Source: Myxococcota bacterium (lineage in GTDB: Bacteria; Myxococcota_A; UBA796; CAJQPC01). Taken from it: 41,478 nucleotides of DNA. The notes beneath the pieces were generated by a model. That model was not told the origin of the DNA. It ran no database searches and saw nothing but the letters and a program-made list of their open reading frames with translations. How positions within the stretch are numbered: the first letter of the stretch is position 1; each line of letters begins with the position of its first letter. The position numbers and the translations under genes were made by a program. The stretch covers positions 1-41,478 of the forward strand of contig JAKLKD010000028.1 of NCBI GenBank assembly GCA_023150845.1. Reading direction: 5' to 3'. Positions 17,157 through 26,269 of the stretch are shown piece after piece.

Positions 17157-19403
17157 ATGATGATGAAGCCCACCTTGGTCTGGTCCCTCGCGTTGGCGCT
17201 GCTGGTCGGCTGCTCGGACAAAGAGACGAGCGACGACGGCCGCGACACCGACGTGCCAGTGGTCGAGGACCGAGACGGCGACGGCAAGGTTGGCGACGAC
17301 GACTGCGACGATGACGACTCGTCCGTGTACGTGGGCGCTGATGAGCTCTGCGACGGCGTAGACAACGACTGTGACGGCGAGCTCGACCCGATCGGCTACC
17401 TCGACGTGGACGGCGACGGCTTCGGCGATCTCGACAACCCCGTGAGCTGCTCCGAGTCCGCCATCACCGACAGCACCGACTGCGACGACGCCGACGGCCT
17501 CATCTTCCCCGGCGCCCCGGAGCGCTGCAACACCCAAGACGACGACTGCGACGGGGAGATCGACGAGGACGTCTCGGCGAGCTCGACGTTTTACCTCGAC
17601 GGCGACGGGGACGGCTACGGCGACACCGACGAGACCTACGTCGGCTGCAACCCCCAGTCCGGCTACGTCATCGAGGGCGGCGACTGCGACGACGACGACG
17701 CGGCCATCTCCCCTGGTGCCGATGAGCGCTGCTCCACCACGGGCGTCGATGACGACTGCGACGGCTCGGTGGACGAGGGCGGCGCCGTAGACGCCAAGAC
17801 CTACTACCCCGACGCCGACCGCGACACCTACGGCGACGAGCGCACGCCGACGCCGCTCTGCTCGGCGCCCTCGGGCTACACCACCAACAACGACGACTGC
17901 GACGACGCCGACGACGCGGTGAACCCCGACGCCGAGGAGGTCTGCGACAACGGCGTAGACGACAACTGCGACGACAGCGCCGAGCCCTGCGGCCTCTCCG
18001 GCACCACCAAGCTCTCCGACAGCACCTACGTCGCGGCCATCTGGGGCGGCGCGGCCTCGGACGCCTTGGGCGCGTCCTTACAGGCGGGCCGGCCCGGGGA
18101 CCACAACGGCGACGGCCTGGGTGACCTCATCATCGGCGCGGACGGCGCGAGCTCCAACACCGGCGCGGCCTACCTCATGCGCACCCCCTTCGTGAAGTCG
18201 AAGGAGGCCACCTTCGCCACGGCGATCATCACCGGGGACCAGGCGGCCATGGAGCTCGGTGAGGTCGTCGCCTGGGCCGGCGACATCGGCGCGCGCTCGT
18301 ATGAGACCGGCGCCATCACCTACGACGACATGATGATCGGCGCGCCGTACTACGACGCCAGCTCCCGGGCGAGCAGCGGCGCGGTGTACCTGATCTTCGG
18401 TGAGGTCTCGAACGCCTTGAGCACCGACGCGGACGCCATCATCTACGGCGGCTCAAGCTCGATGCAGCTCGGCAGCGCGCTCTCGGGCCCCGGCGACATC
18501 AGCGGTGACGGCGAGGACGACATCGTGCTCGGCGCCATCGGCGCCACGGGCGGGGCGAGCAAGTCCGGCGCGGTGTTCTTGTTCTTCGGGGACATCGCCG
18601 AGGGCAGCGCCACGACCACAGCCTCGGCGAGCGTGCAGCTCCAGGGCGTGAGCAGCCAGGACCAGTTCGGCGCCTGGATCTCCGGGCCGATGGACCTCGA
18701 CGGCGACGGCGACGGTGACCTCGGCGTCGGCGCCCCCGCCGCCGACCCCTCCTCTCGCCTCAGCGCCGGCTCGGCCTATGTGTTCTACGGCCCCTTCGTG
18801 AAGGACGTGAACGAGCTCGCCAGCGCCGCGGACTTCACCTTGACCGGCTCGGTGGCCGGGGACGGCCTCGGCGGCGTCGTCGAGGCCGCCGGGGACTTCG
18901 ACGGCGACGGCTACGGCGACCTCATGGTCTCGGCGCCCAACGCCCAGGGCCTCAAGACGGGATCGGGCGTGGTCTACCTCGTGCTGGGCAGCAGCAAGCG
19001 CCTCAGCGGCACGAACGACGTCGCCACGGTGATGGACATCGGCGTGCAGGGCCTCACCACGGACGACGGCATCGGCACACGCCTCGCCCCGGCCGGGGAC
19101 GTGAACAACGATGGCCTCGCCGACATCCTCATCGGCGCGCCGCGCTACAGCAGCCGGGACACCGGCGCCGCGTACCTCGTCTACGGGGACTCCGCCGTGA
19201 GCGGCCTCGCGTCGGTCTCGTCGTTTACCCGCTGGGAGGTCACCTCCAGCAGCACGAACGACTACGTCGGCAGCGCCGTCGGCGGCGTCGGCGACACGAA
19301 CGGGGACGGCTTCGACGACTTCGTCATCGGCGCCGTCGGTTACGACTACTCCTCACGCAGCGGGAGCGGCGGGCTCTTCTTGTTCCTCGGCGGCGGCTAC
19401 TGA
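17157..19403 (+). CDS. Lipoprotein with MopE metal-binding repeats and FG-GAP propeller
   Basis: The protein has 748 residues. The first of three consecutive ATGs is chosen because GGAG lies six bases upstream. Lipobox LLVGC (Cys19). Residues of about 45-285 hold four to five MopE-like units (YLDGDGDGYGD, GGDCDDDDAAISPGADERC, D-DCDGSVDEG). Residues of about 310-748 hold seven or so FG-GAP/integrin-type repeats (GDHNGDGLGDLIIGA, GDFDGDGYGDLMVSAP, GDTNGDGFDDFVIGAVGY), which fold into a calcium-binding beta-propeller. It is probably displayed on the outer membrane. It resembles the protein at 31228 in repeat types. Its last codons overlap the convergent rhodanese gene by 7 bp. Confidence 0.92.
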   Translation: MMMKPTLVWSLALALLVGCSDKETSDDGRDTDVPVVEDRDGDGKVGDDDCDDDDSSVYVGADELCDGVDNDCDGELDPIGYLDVDGDGFGDLDNPVSCSESAITDSTDCDDADGLIFPGAPERCNTQDDDCDGEIDEDVSASSTFYLDGDGDGYGDTDETYVGCNPQSGYVIEGGDCDDDDAAISPGADERCSTTGVDDDCDGSVDEGGAVDAKTYYPDADRDTYGDERTPTPLCSAPSGYTTNNDDCDDADDAVNPDAEEVCDNGVDDNCDDSAEPCGLSGTTKLSDSTYVAAIWGGAASDALGASLQAGRPGDHNGDGLGDLIIGADGASSNTGAAYLMRTPFVKSKEATFATAIITGDQAAMELGEVVAWAGDIGARSYETGAITYDDMMIGAPYYDASSRASSGAVYLIFGEVSNALSTDADAIIYGGSSSMQLGSALSGPGDISGDGEDDIVLGAIGATGGASKSGAVFLFFGDIAEGSATTTASASVQLQGVSSQDQFGAWISGPMDLDGDGDGDLGVGAPAADPSSRLSAGSAYVFYGPFVKDVNELASAADFTLTGSVAGDGLGGVVEAAGDFDGDGYGDLMVSAPNAQGLKTGSGVVYLVLGSSKRLSGTNDVATVMDIGVQGLTTDDGIGTRLAPAGDVNNDGLADILIGAPRYSSRDTGAAYLVYGDSAVSGLASVSSFTRWEVTSSSTNDYVGSAVGGVGDTNGDGFDDFVIGAVGYDYSSRSGSGGLFLFLGGGY

Positions 19404-19708
19404 TCGCCTTGGCTCAGCTCGCCCACCCAGCGGGCCATGCCGCCGACGAGGTAACCGGCGTCATAGCCCCGCTGGCGTAACCACAGCGCCAGCTCCGCGG
19501 CCCGGGCGCCGCCGCCGTCCAAGAGCACGACGGGCCGCCCGCGGTGGAGGCGCGCCTCGGCCTCGGCCTGGAGCTGCTCGTAAGGCAGAGACATCGCGCC
19601 GGGGATGTGGCCCCGGGCGAAGGCGTCCGCGCCGCGCAGATCGACGAGCTGCGGGGCCTGGAGGTCCCCCTCGATGAGCTGCCAGGCCTCCACCCGGGGG
19701 TTGATCAC
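19397..19708 (-). CDS. Rhodanese-like domain protein lacking the catalytic cysteine
   Basis: The protein has 103 residues, a single rhodanese fold: LVDLRGADAFARGHIPGAMSL is the first signature, and GYDAGYLVGGMARWVGE ends the domain. In the active-site loop the Cys of CxxGxR is Asp64 (VVLLDGGGAR), while the Arg five residues on is kept. It therefore should not transfer sulfur and may act as a binding or regulatory module; rhodanese-like proteins with Cys-to-Asp changes are known. The start overlaps the stop of the upstream VWA lipoprotein gene by 4 bp, so the two are translationally coupled. Confidence 0.85.
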   Translation of the reverse strand: MINPRVEAWQLIEGDLQAPQLVDLRGADAFARGHIPGAMSLPYEQLQAEAEARLHRGRPVVLLDGGGARAAELALWLRQRGYDAGYLVGGMARWVGELSQGDQ

Positions 19709-20631
19709 AGGCTGTCGTCTTCGGCCTGGGTGGCGCCGGTGAGCACCCGGTACTCGACATAGACGGTCATGCCCGCCCGAGGCACGGCGCGGCCATGAAA
19801 GACCACGGCGTTGTCGCCGGGGGAGTAGGTCCAGCCGTCCACCTCCCGCATCGGCATCTTCGCCTCGTCGACCCAGACCACGAGCGTGTTGGGGTCGGGC
19901 AGGCGCTCTAAGGGGAAGGTGTCGGCGAGCCCGGCGAGCTCAAGGCCGATGCGGGAGAGGATGTCGGCGTAGCTCTCGGCGCAGATGGAGTCGAGGTAAC
20001 CGCCGCTCAGCTCCGTGGCCTCGATGTACCGGGCCCCGGCGTTCGCCGCGGCGGTGCCCGAGGAGCAGCCGTCGGGGAGGTCACCGACGATGGCGTGGGC
20101 GGAGAAGTCTTGGTTCGGCGCCAGGCGGGACAAGGCGTCGAGGTAGTCCTGCAGCGCGAGGGGCGAGTGGTCGTCCTCGTCGGAGAAGAACACGACGTTG
20201 AGCATGGCGCCTTCGCGCACAAAGCCGGGGTTGGCGCCGGAGAGCGCGGTAAGCGCCATCTCCAACCCGCGCTCGTCGCGGTCGCCGTCGTCGCCGACCT
20301 GCACGGCGGCGGAGAAGGCCTCGCCCAGGGCGGGCGTGTCCCGGGTGAGGGGAGGGGAGGTCAAGACGCCGCCGTCGTTCGGGTCCATCGTCGTGACGCC
20401 GAGCTTAAAGTCGGCGTTTGAGTCTTGGAGCGCCTCGACGAAGATCGCGAAGTTCGCGGCGAGCTGCGCCTGTTCTTCGGCCATCGAGGCCGAGTTGTCG
20501 ATGACGAAGAGCACGTCCGCGGAGACGTCGTCGTCGGGCTGCTGGAACACCTCGGTCTTGGTGAGCTCGGCGTACTCGTAGTCCGAGCAGGCCGCGAAGA
20601 GCGAGAGCAGGGCGAGGTTCGAGGGTCGCAT
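19705..20631 (-). CDS. VWA-domain lipoprotein
   Basis: The protein has 308 residues. A short signal peptide ends in LFAAC (Cys15). A von Willebrand factor A-like domain follows: the metal-site motif is DNSAS (D45, S47, S49), then GVTTMDPNDGG, and NVVFFSDEDDHS supplies the later Asp. The C-terminal 80 residues (TLVVWVDEAKMP, DGWTYSPGDNAVVFHG) are beta-rich and shared by many myxococcal VWA lipoproteins. Such domains mediate metal-dependent protein binding. It is divergent from the gene at 20690, with 58 bp between start codons. Confidence 0.88.
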   Translation of the reverse strand: MRPSNLALLSLFAACSDYEYAELTKTEVFQQPDDDVSADVLFVIDNSASMAEEQAQLAANFAIFVEALQDSNADFKLGVTTMDPNDGGVLTSPPLTRDTPALGEAFSAAVQVGDDGDRDERGLEMALTALSGANPGFVREGAMLNVVFFSDEDDHSPLALQDYLDALSRLAPNQDFSAHAIVGDLPDGCSSGTAAANAGARYIEATELSGGYLDSICAESYADILSRIGLELAGLADTFPLERLPDPNTLVVWVDEAKMPMREVDGWTYSPGDNAVVFHGRAVPRAGMTVYVEYRVLTGATQAEDDSL

Positions 20632-20654
20632 AGGCGCTCACCGGTGGGGCCCTT

Positions 20655-20665
20655 TATGCTACACT
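20655..20665 (+). promoter_or_regulatory. Candidate -10 boxes TATGCT / TACACT
   Basis: TATGCT (20655-20660) and the overlapping TACACT (20660-20665) lie 25-35 bp before the ATG at 20690, and the Shine-Dalgarno GAGGAA (20679-20684) lies between. Either fits the TAnnnT pattern. No clear -35 box is seen in the 58-bp divergent gap. Confidence 0.35.
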
Positions 20666-20689
20666 ACAAAGCCCTCCTGAGGAAGCCCC

Positions 20690-22279
20690 ATGCTGCTCAT
20701 CCACCTCCTTGTTGGCTGCGAGCCAGCGGCGATCGTGCTCCCCGAGATCGTCGAGATCCGGGTGGAGCCCGCCGAGGTCACCTTGCTGACGGGCGCCGAC
20801 GGCGGCGATCCCGTGGCCTTCACGGCCATCGGCACCGACAGCAACGGGCGGGAGCTGACCCTAGACTCCGTGGAGTGGTCGGTGTCCAACCGTGTCGTCG
20901 GCGAGATCGACGAGGACGGCCTCTTCACCCCCGCCCAGAACGGCGGCCGGGCCTGGGTGACCGCGCGCCTCGCCGGGCTTGAGGCCGTCTCGGTGCTCAC
21001 TGTGCTCTACGAGGAGGAGATCGTCGTTGAGGGCGCCGACAAGGAGGTCTTCCGCAACGAGAACCGCGCTGACCTCAACTTCTGGCTCTACCCCGAGGAT
21101 GGCGTGAACATCCCGCGCAACACGCCGGGAATCCGCTTCATGTGGCAGAACGTCGGCGCCACGACCTACCGCCTGCAGCTCACCTCGGCGGCGACGGACC
21201 TCATCGTCTACACCAGCGCGACCTCCTGGACCGCGGACGAGGCCACCTGGCAGAAGATCACGGCGACGAACGCCGGGGGTGAGGTGGAGCTCAAGCTCGC
21301 CGCGGCGACGGCGGACACGGTCTACGTCGACGCGCCCCGCCGGGTCGCGGTGAACCGCCTGGACGGCCGCGGCTCCATCGTCTACTGGTCCACCTCCGCC
21401 GGGGGGCTCATGGAGCTGCCTTACGGCGAGCAGGCCTTTGAGCTCATCACGACGAACACGACCGGGCGCTGTGTGGCCTGCCACACGGTCTCCGAGACGG
21501 GCCTCGTCGCCTTCACCTACGACGGCGGCAATCAGCAGATGGGCCTGAAGCGCCTCTCGGATCTCAGCGACATCATCCCCGTAGACTCCGGCAACTACGC
21601 CAACTTCTTCACTTTCTCTCCAGACGGCCGCTACCTGCTCGGCGTGAGCTACGGCGCCTTGCAGCTCCGCGACGCCGAGACCGGCGTGTACCTCTGGGAC
21701 ATCCCGACCGGCGTGAGCGCCACCCACGCCGACTGGTCGCCGGACGGTGACCAGCTCGTGTTTGTCGCCGTCGCGGGCTACGGCGCGGACTGGACCTTCA
21801 CCGGCGGCAGCCTCATGGTGATGGACCACCTCGGAGACGGCGTGTTCAGCGCGCCGAGGACGCTCTTCGCGCCCACCGACGGTCGAAACGCCTACTACCC
21901 CTCCTGGTCCCCGGACGGGGAGTGGATCGCCTTCAACCAGTCCACGGGGGACGCCTACGACGACTACGACGCCAAGGTCTACGTCATCCCCTCGGACGGC
22001 TCGATGGCGCCGGTGGAGCTCGCCCGGGCCAACCAGACCGGCGACCTGTCGAACTCCTGGCCGCAGTGGGGGCCCCTGCCCGACGACGACATCCTCTGGC
22101 TGGCCTTCTCCTCACGCCGGGCGTATGGCGACGTGGTCGCGAACCAGCCCCAGATCTGGGTCGCGGCCTTCGACCCCTACCTCGCCCGGCAGAACAAGGA
22201 CCCCTCCTTCCCCGCGTTCTGGATGCCCAACCAGGACGCCGCGCAGAACAACCACCTCCCGTTCTGGACCGACAACTGA
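20690..22279 (+). CDS. PD40/TolB-type propeller lipoprotein with one c-type heme motif
   Basis: The protein has 529 residues; GAGGAA stands six bases before the ATG. Lipobox LLVGC (Cys10). Residues of about 18-105 form an Ig-like (Big_2-type) domain. From about residue 280 WD40-like PD40 blades appear (FFTFSPDGRYLLGVS, HADWSPDGDQLVFVA, PSWSPDGEWIAFNQ), as in TolB. Between them lies C261-V-A-C264-H265, a classic covalent heme c site. A heme inside a PD40 protein suggests a surface electron-transfer or sensor role, though a single CxxCH could also be structural. The next gene starts inside the stop codon. Confidence 0.88.
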   Translation: MLLIHLLVGCEPAAIVLPEIVEIRVEPAEVTLLTGADGGDPVAFTAIGTDSNGRELTLDSVEWSVSNRVVGEIDEDGLFTPAQNGGRAWVTARLAGLEAVSVLTVLYEEEIVVEGADKEVFRNENRADLNFWLYPEDGVNIPRNTPGIRFMWQNVGATTYRLQLTSAATDLIVYTSATSWTADEATWQKITATNAGGEVELKLAAATADTVYVDAPRRVAVNRLDGRGSIVYWSTSAGGLMELPYGEQAFELITTNTTGRCVACHTVSETGLVAFTYDGGNQQMGLKRLSDLSDIIPVDSGNYANFFTFSPDGRYLLGVSYGALQLRDAETGVYLWDIPTGVSATHADWSPDGDQLVFVAVAGYGADWTFTGGSLMVMDHLGDGVFSAPRTLFAPTDGRNAYYPSWSPDGEWIAFNQSTGDAYDDYDAKVYVIPSDGSMAPVELARANQTGDLSNSWPQWGPLPDDDILWLAFSSRRAYGDVVANQPQIWVAAFDPYLARQNKDPSFPAFWMPNQDAAQNNHLPFWTDN

Positions 22280-22782
22280 TGCGCCTCGCCTTCGCGCCGC
22301 CGCTCGTCTTGCTCGCCTGCGCGCCCCAGGAAGGCCCCATCGACGCCTCCGGGGAGGGCTTCGCCGCGTTCATCGGTGAGCCCGACACCCAGTACGAGCT
22401 CATCCCCGAGGGCCTGCCCGACGAGGTGCCCGGGCTCTTACGCACGGCGGCGGACCAGTCTACCTGGACCTTTCGCCTCGGCGAGCGCTGGGCTGATGCG
22501 ACCCCGGCTGGGGAGTGGACGCTCTCAAAGGCCGACGGCCTGCGGGTGGCCCAGCAGCTCCTCCTGCCCAAACGGGTCAAAGAGGGCGAGTCCCAGGACG
22601 GCGTCACCGTGGTCAGCGTCGCGGAGCGTGAGGTCTGGTACGGCATCTTCCCCTCCGTCGCGACCGTTGAGGTCGAGTCCGGCGTGTGGGCGGGGGAGCA
22701 CGCCTTCGCCGCCGGGGTCGGGCCGATCTTGCTCACCATCGACGGCGTGCGCTGGGAGCTCGCGGGCTACGAGGGGCTCTGA
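22279..22782 (+). CDS. Uncharacterised small lipoprotein
   Basis: The protein has 167 residues. The ATG shares one base with the TGA of the preceding gene (TGATG), which suggests translational coupling. The signal peptide ends in the lipobox VLLAC (Cys14). The mature part has a proline-rich start and short beta-prone segments (VTVVSVAEREVWYGIFPSVA); I recognise no family. The context with the PD40 heme-motif protein suggests the two act together at the envelope. Confidence 0.8.
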   Translation: MRLAFAPPLVLLACAPQEGPIDASGEGFAAFIGEPDTQYELIPEGLPDEVPGLLRTAADQSTWTFRLGERWADATPAGEWTLSKADGLRVAQQLLLPKRVKEGESQDGVTVVSVAEREVWYGIFPSVATVEVESGVWAGEHAFAAGVGPILLTIDGVRWELAGYEGL

Positions 22783-22828
22783 TCAGCGCATCTGGCGCGA
22801 GCCTGGCCTGAGCTTCTGTCCTCCACGG

Positions 22829-22834
22829 TATAAT
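22829..22834 (+). promoter_or_regulatory. Candidate -10 box TATAAT
   Basis: A consensus TATAAT stands 26 bp before the ATG at 22861, with the Shine-Dalgarno GGAGGTG (22849-22855) following. The best -35 position holds only GCCTGA, so the promoter is either -35-weak or dependent on an activator. Confidence 0.45.
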
Positions 22835-22860
22835 CATGGCAGCTCCTCGGAGGTGCCACG

Positions 22861-25065
22861 ATGGCGAGCAGGCGCGGAGAGCGGTCGAGGCCGGTGCCCA
22901 CGGCGCGGTCCCGCGCGCCGTCGCCGCCCCAAGATCCACTGGCGAGCTCCGCCCTCGTGGACCCGCTCTCCCGCCACACCATGCAGCGGGCGCCGCCGAA
23001 CGGCCTGCCTCACCAGTCGGTGCGGTATCCCCACGCCGCCTCCGGCAACTTCAACTCGCCCAACGACGGCGGGAATCTGAATCGTGCGGGCACGGTGCGG
23101 GCGACCATTCGGCACGACGACCTGCTCCCAGGCCAGGTGCCCGGGAACGCGCAGGTGCTCGGCTGGTGGTGGGTCGGGCAGATCACCGGCCAGAACCGCA
23201 GCGGATGGGTGCGTTTTCACCTCTGGAACGAGCAGCTCGGCGGGCGGAACGAGTCCACGAACCTCGTGCCCACCACCCAAGGGGACAACACGACCCCGGC
23301 GTGGCGCGGGTTTGAGGAGGCCGCGAAGGATGAGCTTTGGGGCCGTGGCACCGTAGCGAAGCCCGTACACATCGAGGTCAGCGCCACCTTTCACGCCGGG
23401 GGGCCCCAGGCGACGCCGCCCGCGGGGAACGCGCACCTCTACGCCTTCCCCGACCACATCCAGGGGCGGTACTGGACCTGGAACGCGGTGAACCAGAGCT
23501 GGGTGCTCGGCGCCGAGCAGCCCGACTTCGACATCGACGAGCCCGCCTTAGACGCCAACAACGTCGAGCACTACCTCACGAAGACCTCCGAGAACAAGCT
23601 GGAGAACGACTTCCAGGTCAACCACTGGCTCGCGATGCGCCTCCCCGAGCTGCGTGAGCGGCTCAAGGCCGCGAGCCCCACCATCACCGACGAGCAGAGC
23701 TTCTACAACTGGGCGCGGCGGGAGCTGTTCTTCTCGCCGGGCGAGTACGGGGACTTCTTGGGCGGCCAGAGCTCGTTTGACCGCCTCTGGCCGACGCTGC
23801 AGACCATGCTCCAAGACACCGTGAGCGGGCACAAGCTCCGGCCGTTTAAGGGCTGGGCGCCGAGCGGCGTGAACGCCGTGCTCTACCGAGACCGCCAGCG
23901 CAGCGTGCAGCAGATCAAGGCGGCGAACAACAACCTCGTCACCCTGCAGGACATGGCCCAGAAGCTCAACGTGCACATCTCGATCCTCTCGGCCTTCGGC
24001 GCGCTCCAGGACGTGCCCGCGGACCTCGCCTCGCTCTACCGGGCGCTCACCCTGAACCTCCAGCCCCGCACCGCCCTCGACGCCCACTGGCCCGCGATGG
24101 CCCAGGCCATTGACGAGGGGCGGCAGCTCTACTTCATCCCTGAGGTCCGCGGCGCGACGGTGGTGACCTGGACCGAGCGGGAGCAGCGCCGGGCGCAGAT
24201 GGTGACGGACCTGCGCCTGGTGCGTGACCAGGGCCTCAACCAGCTCGTGCCCCAGCTCCAGCTCGGCTTCACGACCTTCGCCGACCAGAAGATCCAGGAG
24301 GCGGACGAGGCCGTACGGAAGCAGACCTGGAGCACCTTTGATGAGACCGAGGCGAGAGACAAGGCCCGGCGTGAGATCGATGGGGAGCTTCGTGGCCTCG
24401 TGGATCGGAGCCAGAAGGTCAACAACATGACCCAAGAGATCGGCCAGCTTCAAGGCCTGAACCAGCTCCACGGACGCGGCGCCGCCTTGTTCCAGACAAA
24501 GTCACAAGAGGCCGTCGACAGCACGGTGAACGGTCGGTACGTCTTTGAGACGCCCCAGCGGCTCCACGACGAGGCCCTCGGCCGACAGACCTTAGACGGC
24601 CTCGTGCAGCAAGCGCTCGCGCTTCATCTGCAGGGGGTCCCCCAAGGCACCTTGGCCGAACAAGCGGCCGTACAACGCATGACCCAGACCCTCAGCGAAA
24701 CCCCGTGGACCACGTTCTTCTTCTTGGGCAACGGCACCGCGCAGGAGTGGGCCCAGCGTGAGATGCAGGGGTTCCCGCAGACGCTCGCCCAAGCCGAGCG
24801 CCGAGCGGCGCGGGCGGTGGTTGAAGAGGAGGTCGTCGCCGGGGTGACCGCGCGGATCTTGGTGCTGAAAGACAGCCGCGAGTATGAAGACATCACCGCG
24901 CGCCGGTACCTGCGCGACGAGTTTTTGCCGAAGGCCACGCGGAAGATCCGCGAGAGCGCGAACCTCACCACGGTCGCGCAGGTGACGCAGTACATCAACC
25001 ACTACCTCCAGACCGAGCTGCCTCAGGCGGAGCGGCACGGGCGCGCGAACAAACGTCGCAAATGA
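22861..25065 (+). CDS. Large protein with His-Asn nuclease-like N-terminal region; possible secreted effector
   Basis: The protein has 734 residues, with a near-perfect Shine-Dalgarno GGAGGTG five bases before the ATG. There is no signal peptide; residues 1-60 are Arg/Pro-rich and disordered (LSRHTMQRAPPNG at about 37-49). Residues of about 100-180 read FHLWNEQLGG with His120, then NLVPTTQGDN with Asn134 and Asn143, then AWRGFEEAAKDEL and a beta strand. This order (His-Leu-x-x-x-x-LGG, N-L-x-P, N, helix, strand) resembles the DNA/RNA non-specific endonuclease fold found in polymorphic toxins, although the usual DRGH is VRFH. Residues of about 240-734 are mainly long Gln/Glu/Arg-rich helices with no family recognised. 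It is alone, with its own promoter-like TATAAT. No immunity-gene candidate is adjacent. Confidence 0.85.
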   Translation: MASRRGERSRPVPTARSRAPSPPQDPLASSALVDPLSRHTMQRAPPNGLPHQSVRYPHAASGNFNSPNDGGNLNRAGTVRATIRHDDLLPGQVPGNAQVLGWWWVGQITGQNRSGWVRFHLWNEQLGGRNESTNLVPTTQGDNTTPAWRGFEEAAKDELWGRGTVAKPVHIEVSATFHAGGPQATPPAGNAHLYAFPDHIQGRYWTWNAVNQSWVLGAEQPDFDIDEPALDANNVEHYLTKTSENKLENDFQVNHWLAMRLPELRERLKAASPTITDEQSFYNWARRELFFSPGEYGDFLGGQSSFDRLWPTLQTMLQDTVSGHKLRPFKGWAPSGVNAVLYRDRQRSVQQIKAANNNLVTLQDMAQKLNVHISILSAFGALQDVPADLASLYRALTLNLQPRTALDAHWPAMAQAIDEGRQLYFIPEVRGATVVTWTEREQRRAQMVTDLRLVRDQGLNQLVPQLQLGFTTFADQKIQEADEAVRKQTWSTFDETEARDKARREIDGELRGLVDRSQKVNNMTQEIGQLQGLNQLHGRGAALFQTKSQEAVDSTVNGRYVFETPQRLHDEALGRQTLDGLVQQALALHLQGVPQGTLAEQAAVQRMTQTLSETPWTTFFFLGNGTAQEWAQREMQGFPQTLAQAERRAARAVVEEEVVAGVTARILVLKDSREYEDITARRYLRDEFLPKATRKIRESANLTTVAQVTQYINHYLQTELPQAERHGRANKRRK

Positions 25066-25176
25066 GCGTGCCGGGTCGGCGCGTCGTGACAGCGCCACCC
25101 CGTCCTCTGCGGGTTAGTGGTCGAGGGCTCAGGCGGCTGATGGGCCGCGAGCTCCTCCTCTCACCGGAGCCTCCTC

Positions 25177-26163
25177 ATGCGCGCCGTCGTCACCGGGGCC
25201 AGCGGCCTCTTGGGCGGGAACCTCGCCCTCTTGCTCCAGGAGGCGGGGCACGACGTCGTCTGCACCCGACGCGCGGGCAGCCGGGTGAAGCACCTGGAGC
25301 ACGCCAAGCTCACCTGGGCCGAGGCGGATCTCGCGGACGAGGAGGCCATGCGCCGGGCCTTTGACGGCGCGGACTGGGTGTTCCACAACGCTGCGGCGGT
25401 GACCGTGCGCCAGAAGGTGTCGCCGACGATCTACGACGCGAACGTGCTCGGCGCCGAGCGCGCGGTGCGGGCCTGCCAGGCCGCCGGGGCGCGGATGATC
25501 TTCACCTCCAGCACGGTGACCATCGGGCTCGCGACGGGCCCCGAGCCCGCGGACGAGGGCGCGCGCTGGAACCTGCCCGAGCGTGGCCTGGGGGACGCCT
25601 ACGCGGTCACCAAACGGGAGGGCGAGGAGCGCGCCTTGGCCTTGGCGGCGGCGGGGGCGGACGTGGTCGTCGTGAACCCGGGGTACATGTTCGGCCCCTA
25701 CGACACGCGGCCGTCGAGCGGCAAGGTGCTCATCGAGCTCTGCCGGGGCGCCATCCCCGCGCTGACGCCGGGCACCAACTCCTTCGTCGACGTGCGCGAC
25801 GTGGCCCGGGGCATGATCCTCGCCGCGGAGCGTGGGGTGAGCGGTGAGCGGTACATCCTCGCCGGGCACAACATGAGCTACGCCGAGGCCTTCCCGCTTT
25901 TCGCCGAGTGGCTCGGCGTGAAGGCGCCGCGGCTGAAGCTCCCCTACGCGCTGTGTGTGCCGCTCGGCTGGGCGGGCGACCTCATGGAGCGCCTGCGCGA
26001 CGCCGAGCCCCTGATCAACTCCTCCACCATCGGCTACGGCTTCTGCCCGGACTTCCGCTTCTCCTCAAAGAAGGCCGAGGCCAACTTGGGCTACACCATC
26101 GGGCCGCTCCAGCCCGTGGTGATGGAGACCGTCGCGTGGTTCAAGGCGGCGGGTATGCTCTGA
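25177..26163 (+). CDS. NAD-dependent epimerase/dehydratase (extended SDR)
   Basis: The protein has 328 residues. The Rossmann motif TGASGLLGGN is at the N-terminus, DVVCTRR is a possible cofactor-ribose site, and FHNAAAV and TSSTVTIG belong to the extended-SDR core. The catalytic pair is Y-A-V-T-K (YAVTKREGEERAL). The NPGYMFGPYDTRPS and FVDVRDVARGM motifs match the NAD(P)-dependent dihydroflavonol-4-reductase/sugar-nucleotide epimerase branch. The substrate is not determined. The ATG has GGAG eight bases upstream. Confidence 0.92.
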   Translation: MRAVVTGASGLLGGNLALLLQEAGHDVVCTRRAGSRVKHLEHAKLTWAEADLADEEAMRRAFDGADWVFHNAAAVTVRQKVSPTIYDANVLGAERAVRACQAAGARMIFTSSTVTIGLATGPEPADEGARWNLPERGLGDAYAVTKREGEERALALAAAGADVVVVNPGYMFGPYDTRPSSGKVLIELCRGAIPALTPGTNSFVDVRDVARGMILAAERGVSGERYILAGHNMSYAEAFPLFAEWLGVKAPRLKLPYALCVPLGWAGDLMERLRDAEPLINSSTIGYGFCPDFRFSSKKAEANLGYTIGPLQPVVMETVAWFKAAGML

Positions 26164-26269
26164 GCGCGGCGCTCCGGTGAGAAGCCAAGGCGGCGGGGCC
26201 CTGCACGCTTCGCAAAACCTTGTCGAGCGCTGCCCGCGCCCCCGCCTCGCGGCGTGGCATGATTGACCG

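Noticed and set aside
20861-21829. A 322-codon minus-strand frame opposite the PD40 gene
   Set aside because: It has no recognisable domain and overlaps a gene with well-defined propeller and heme motifs.
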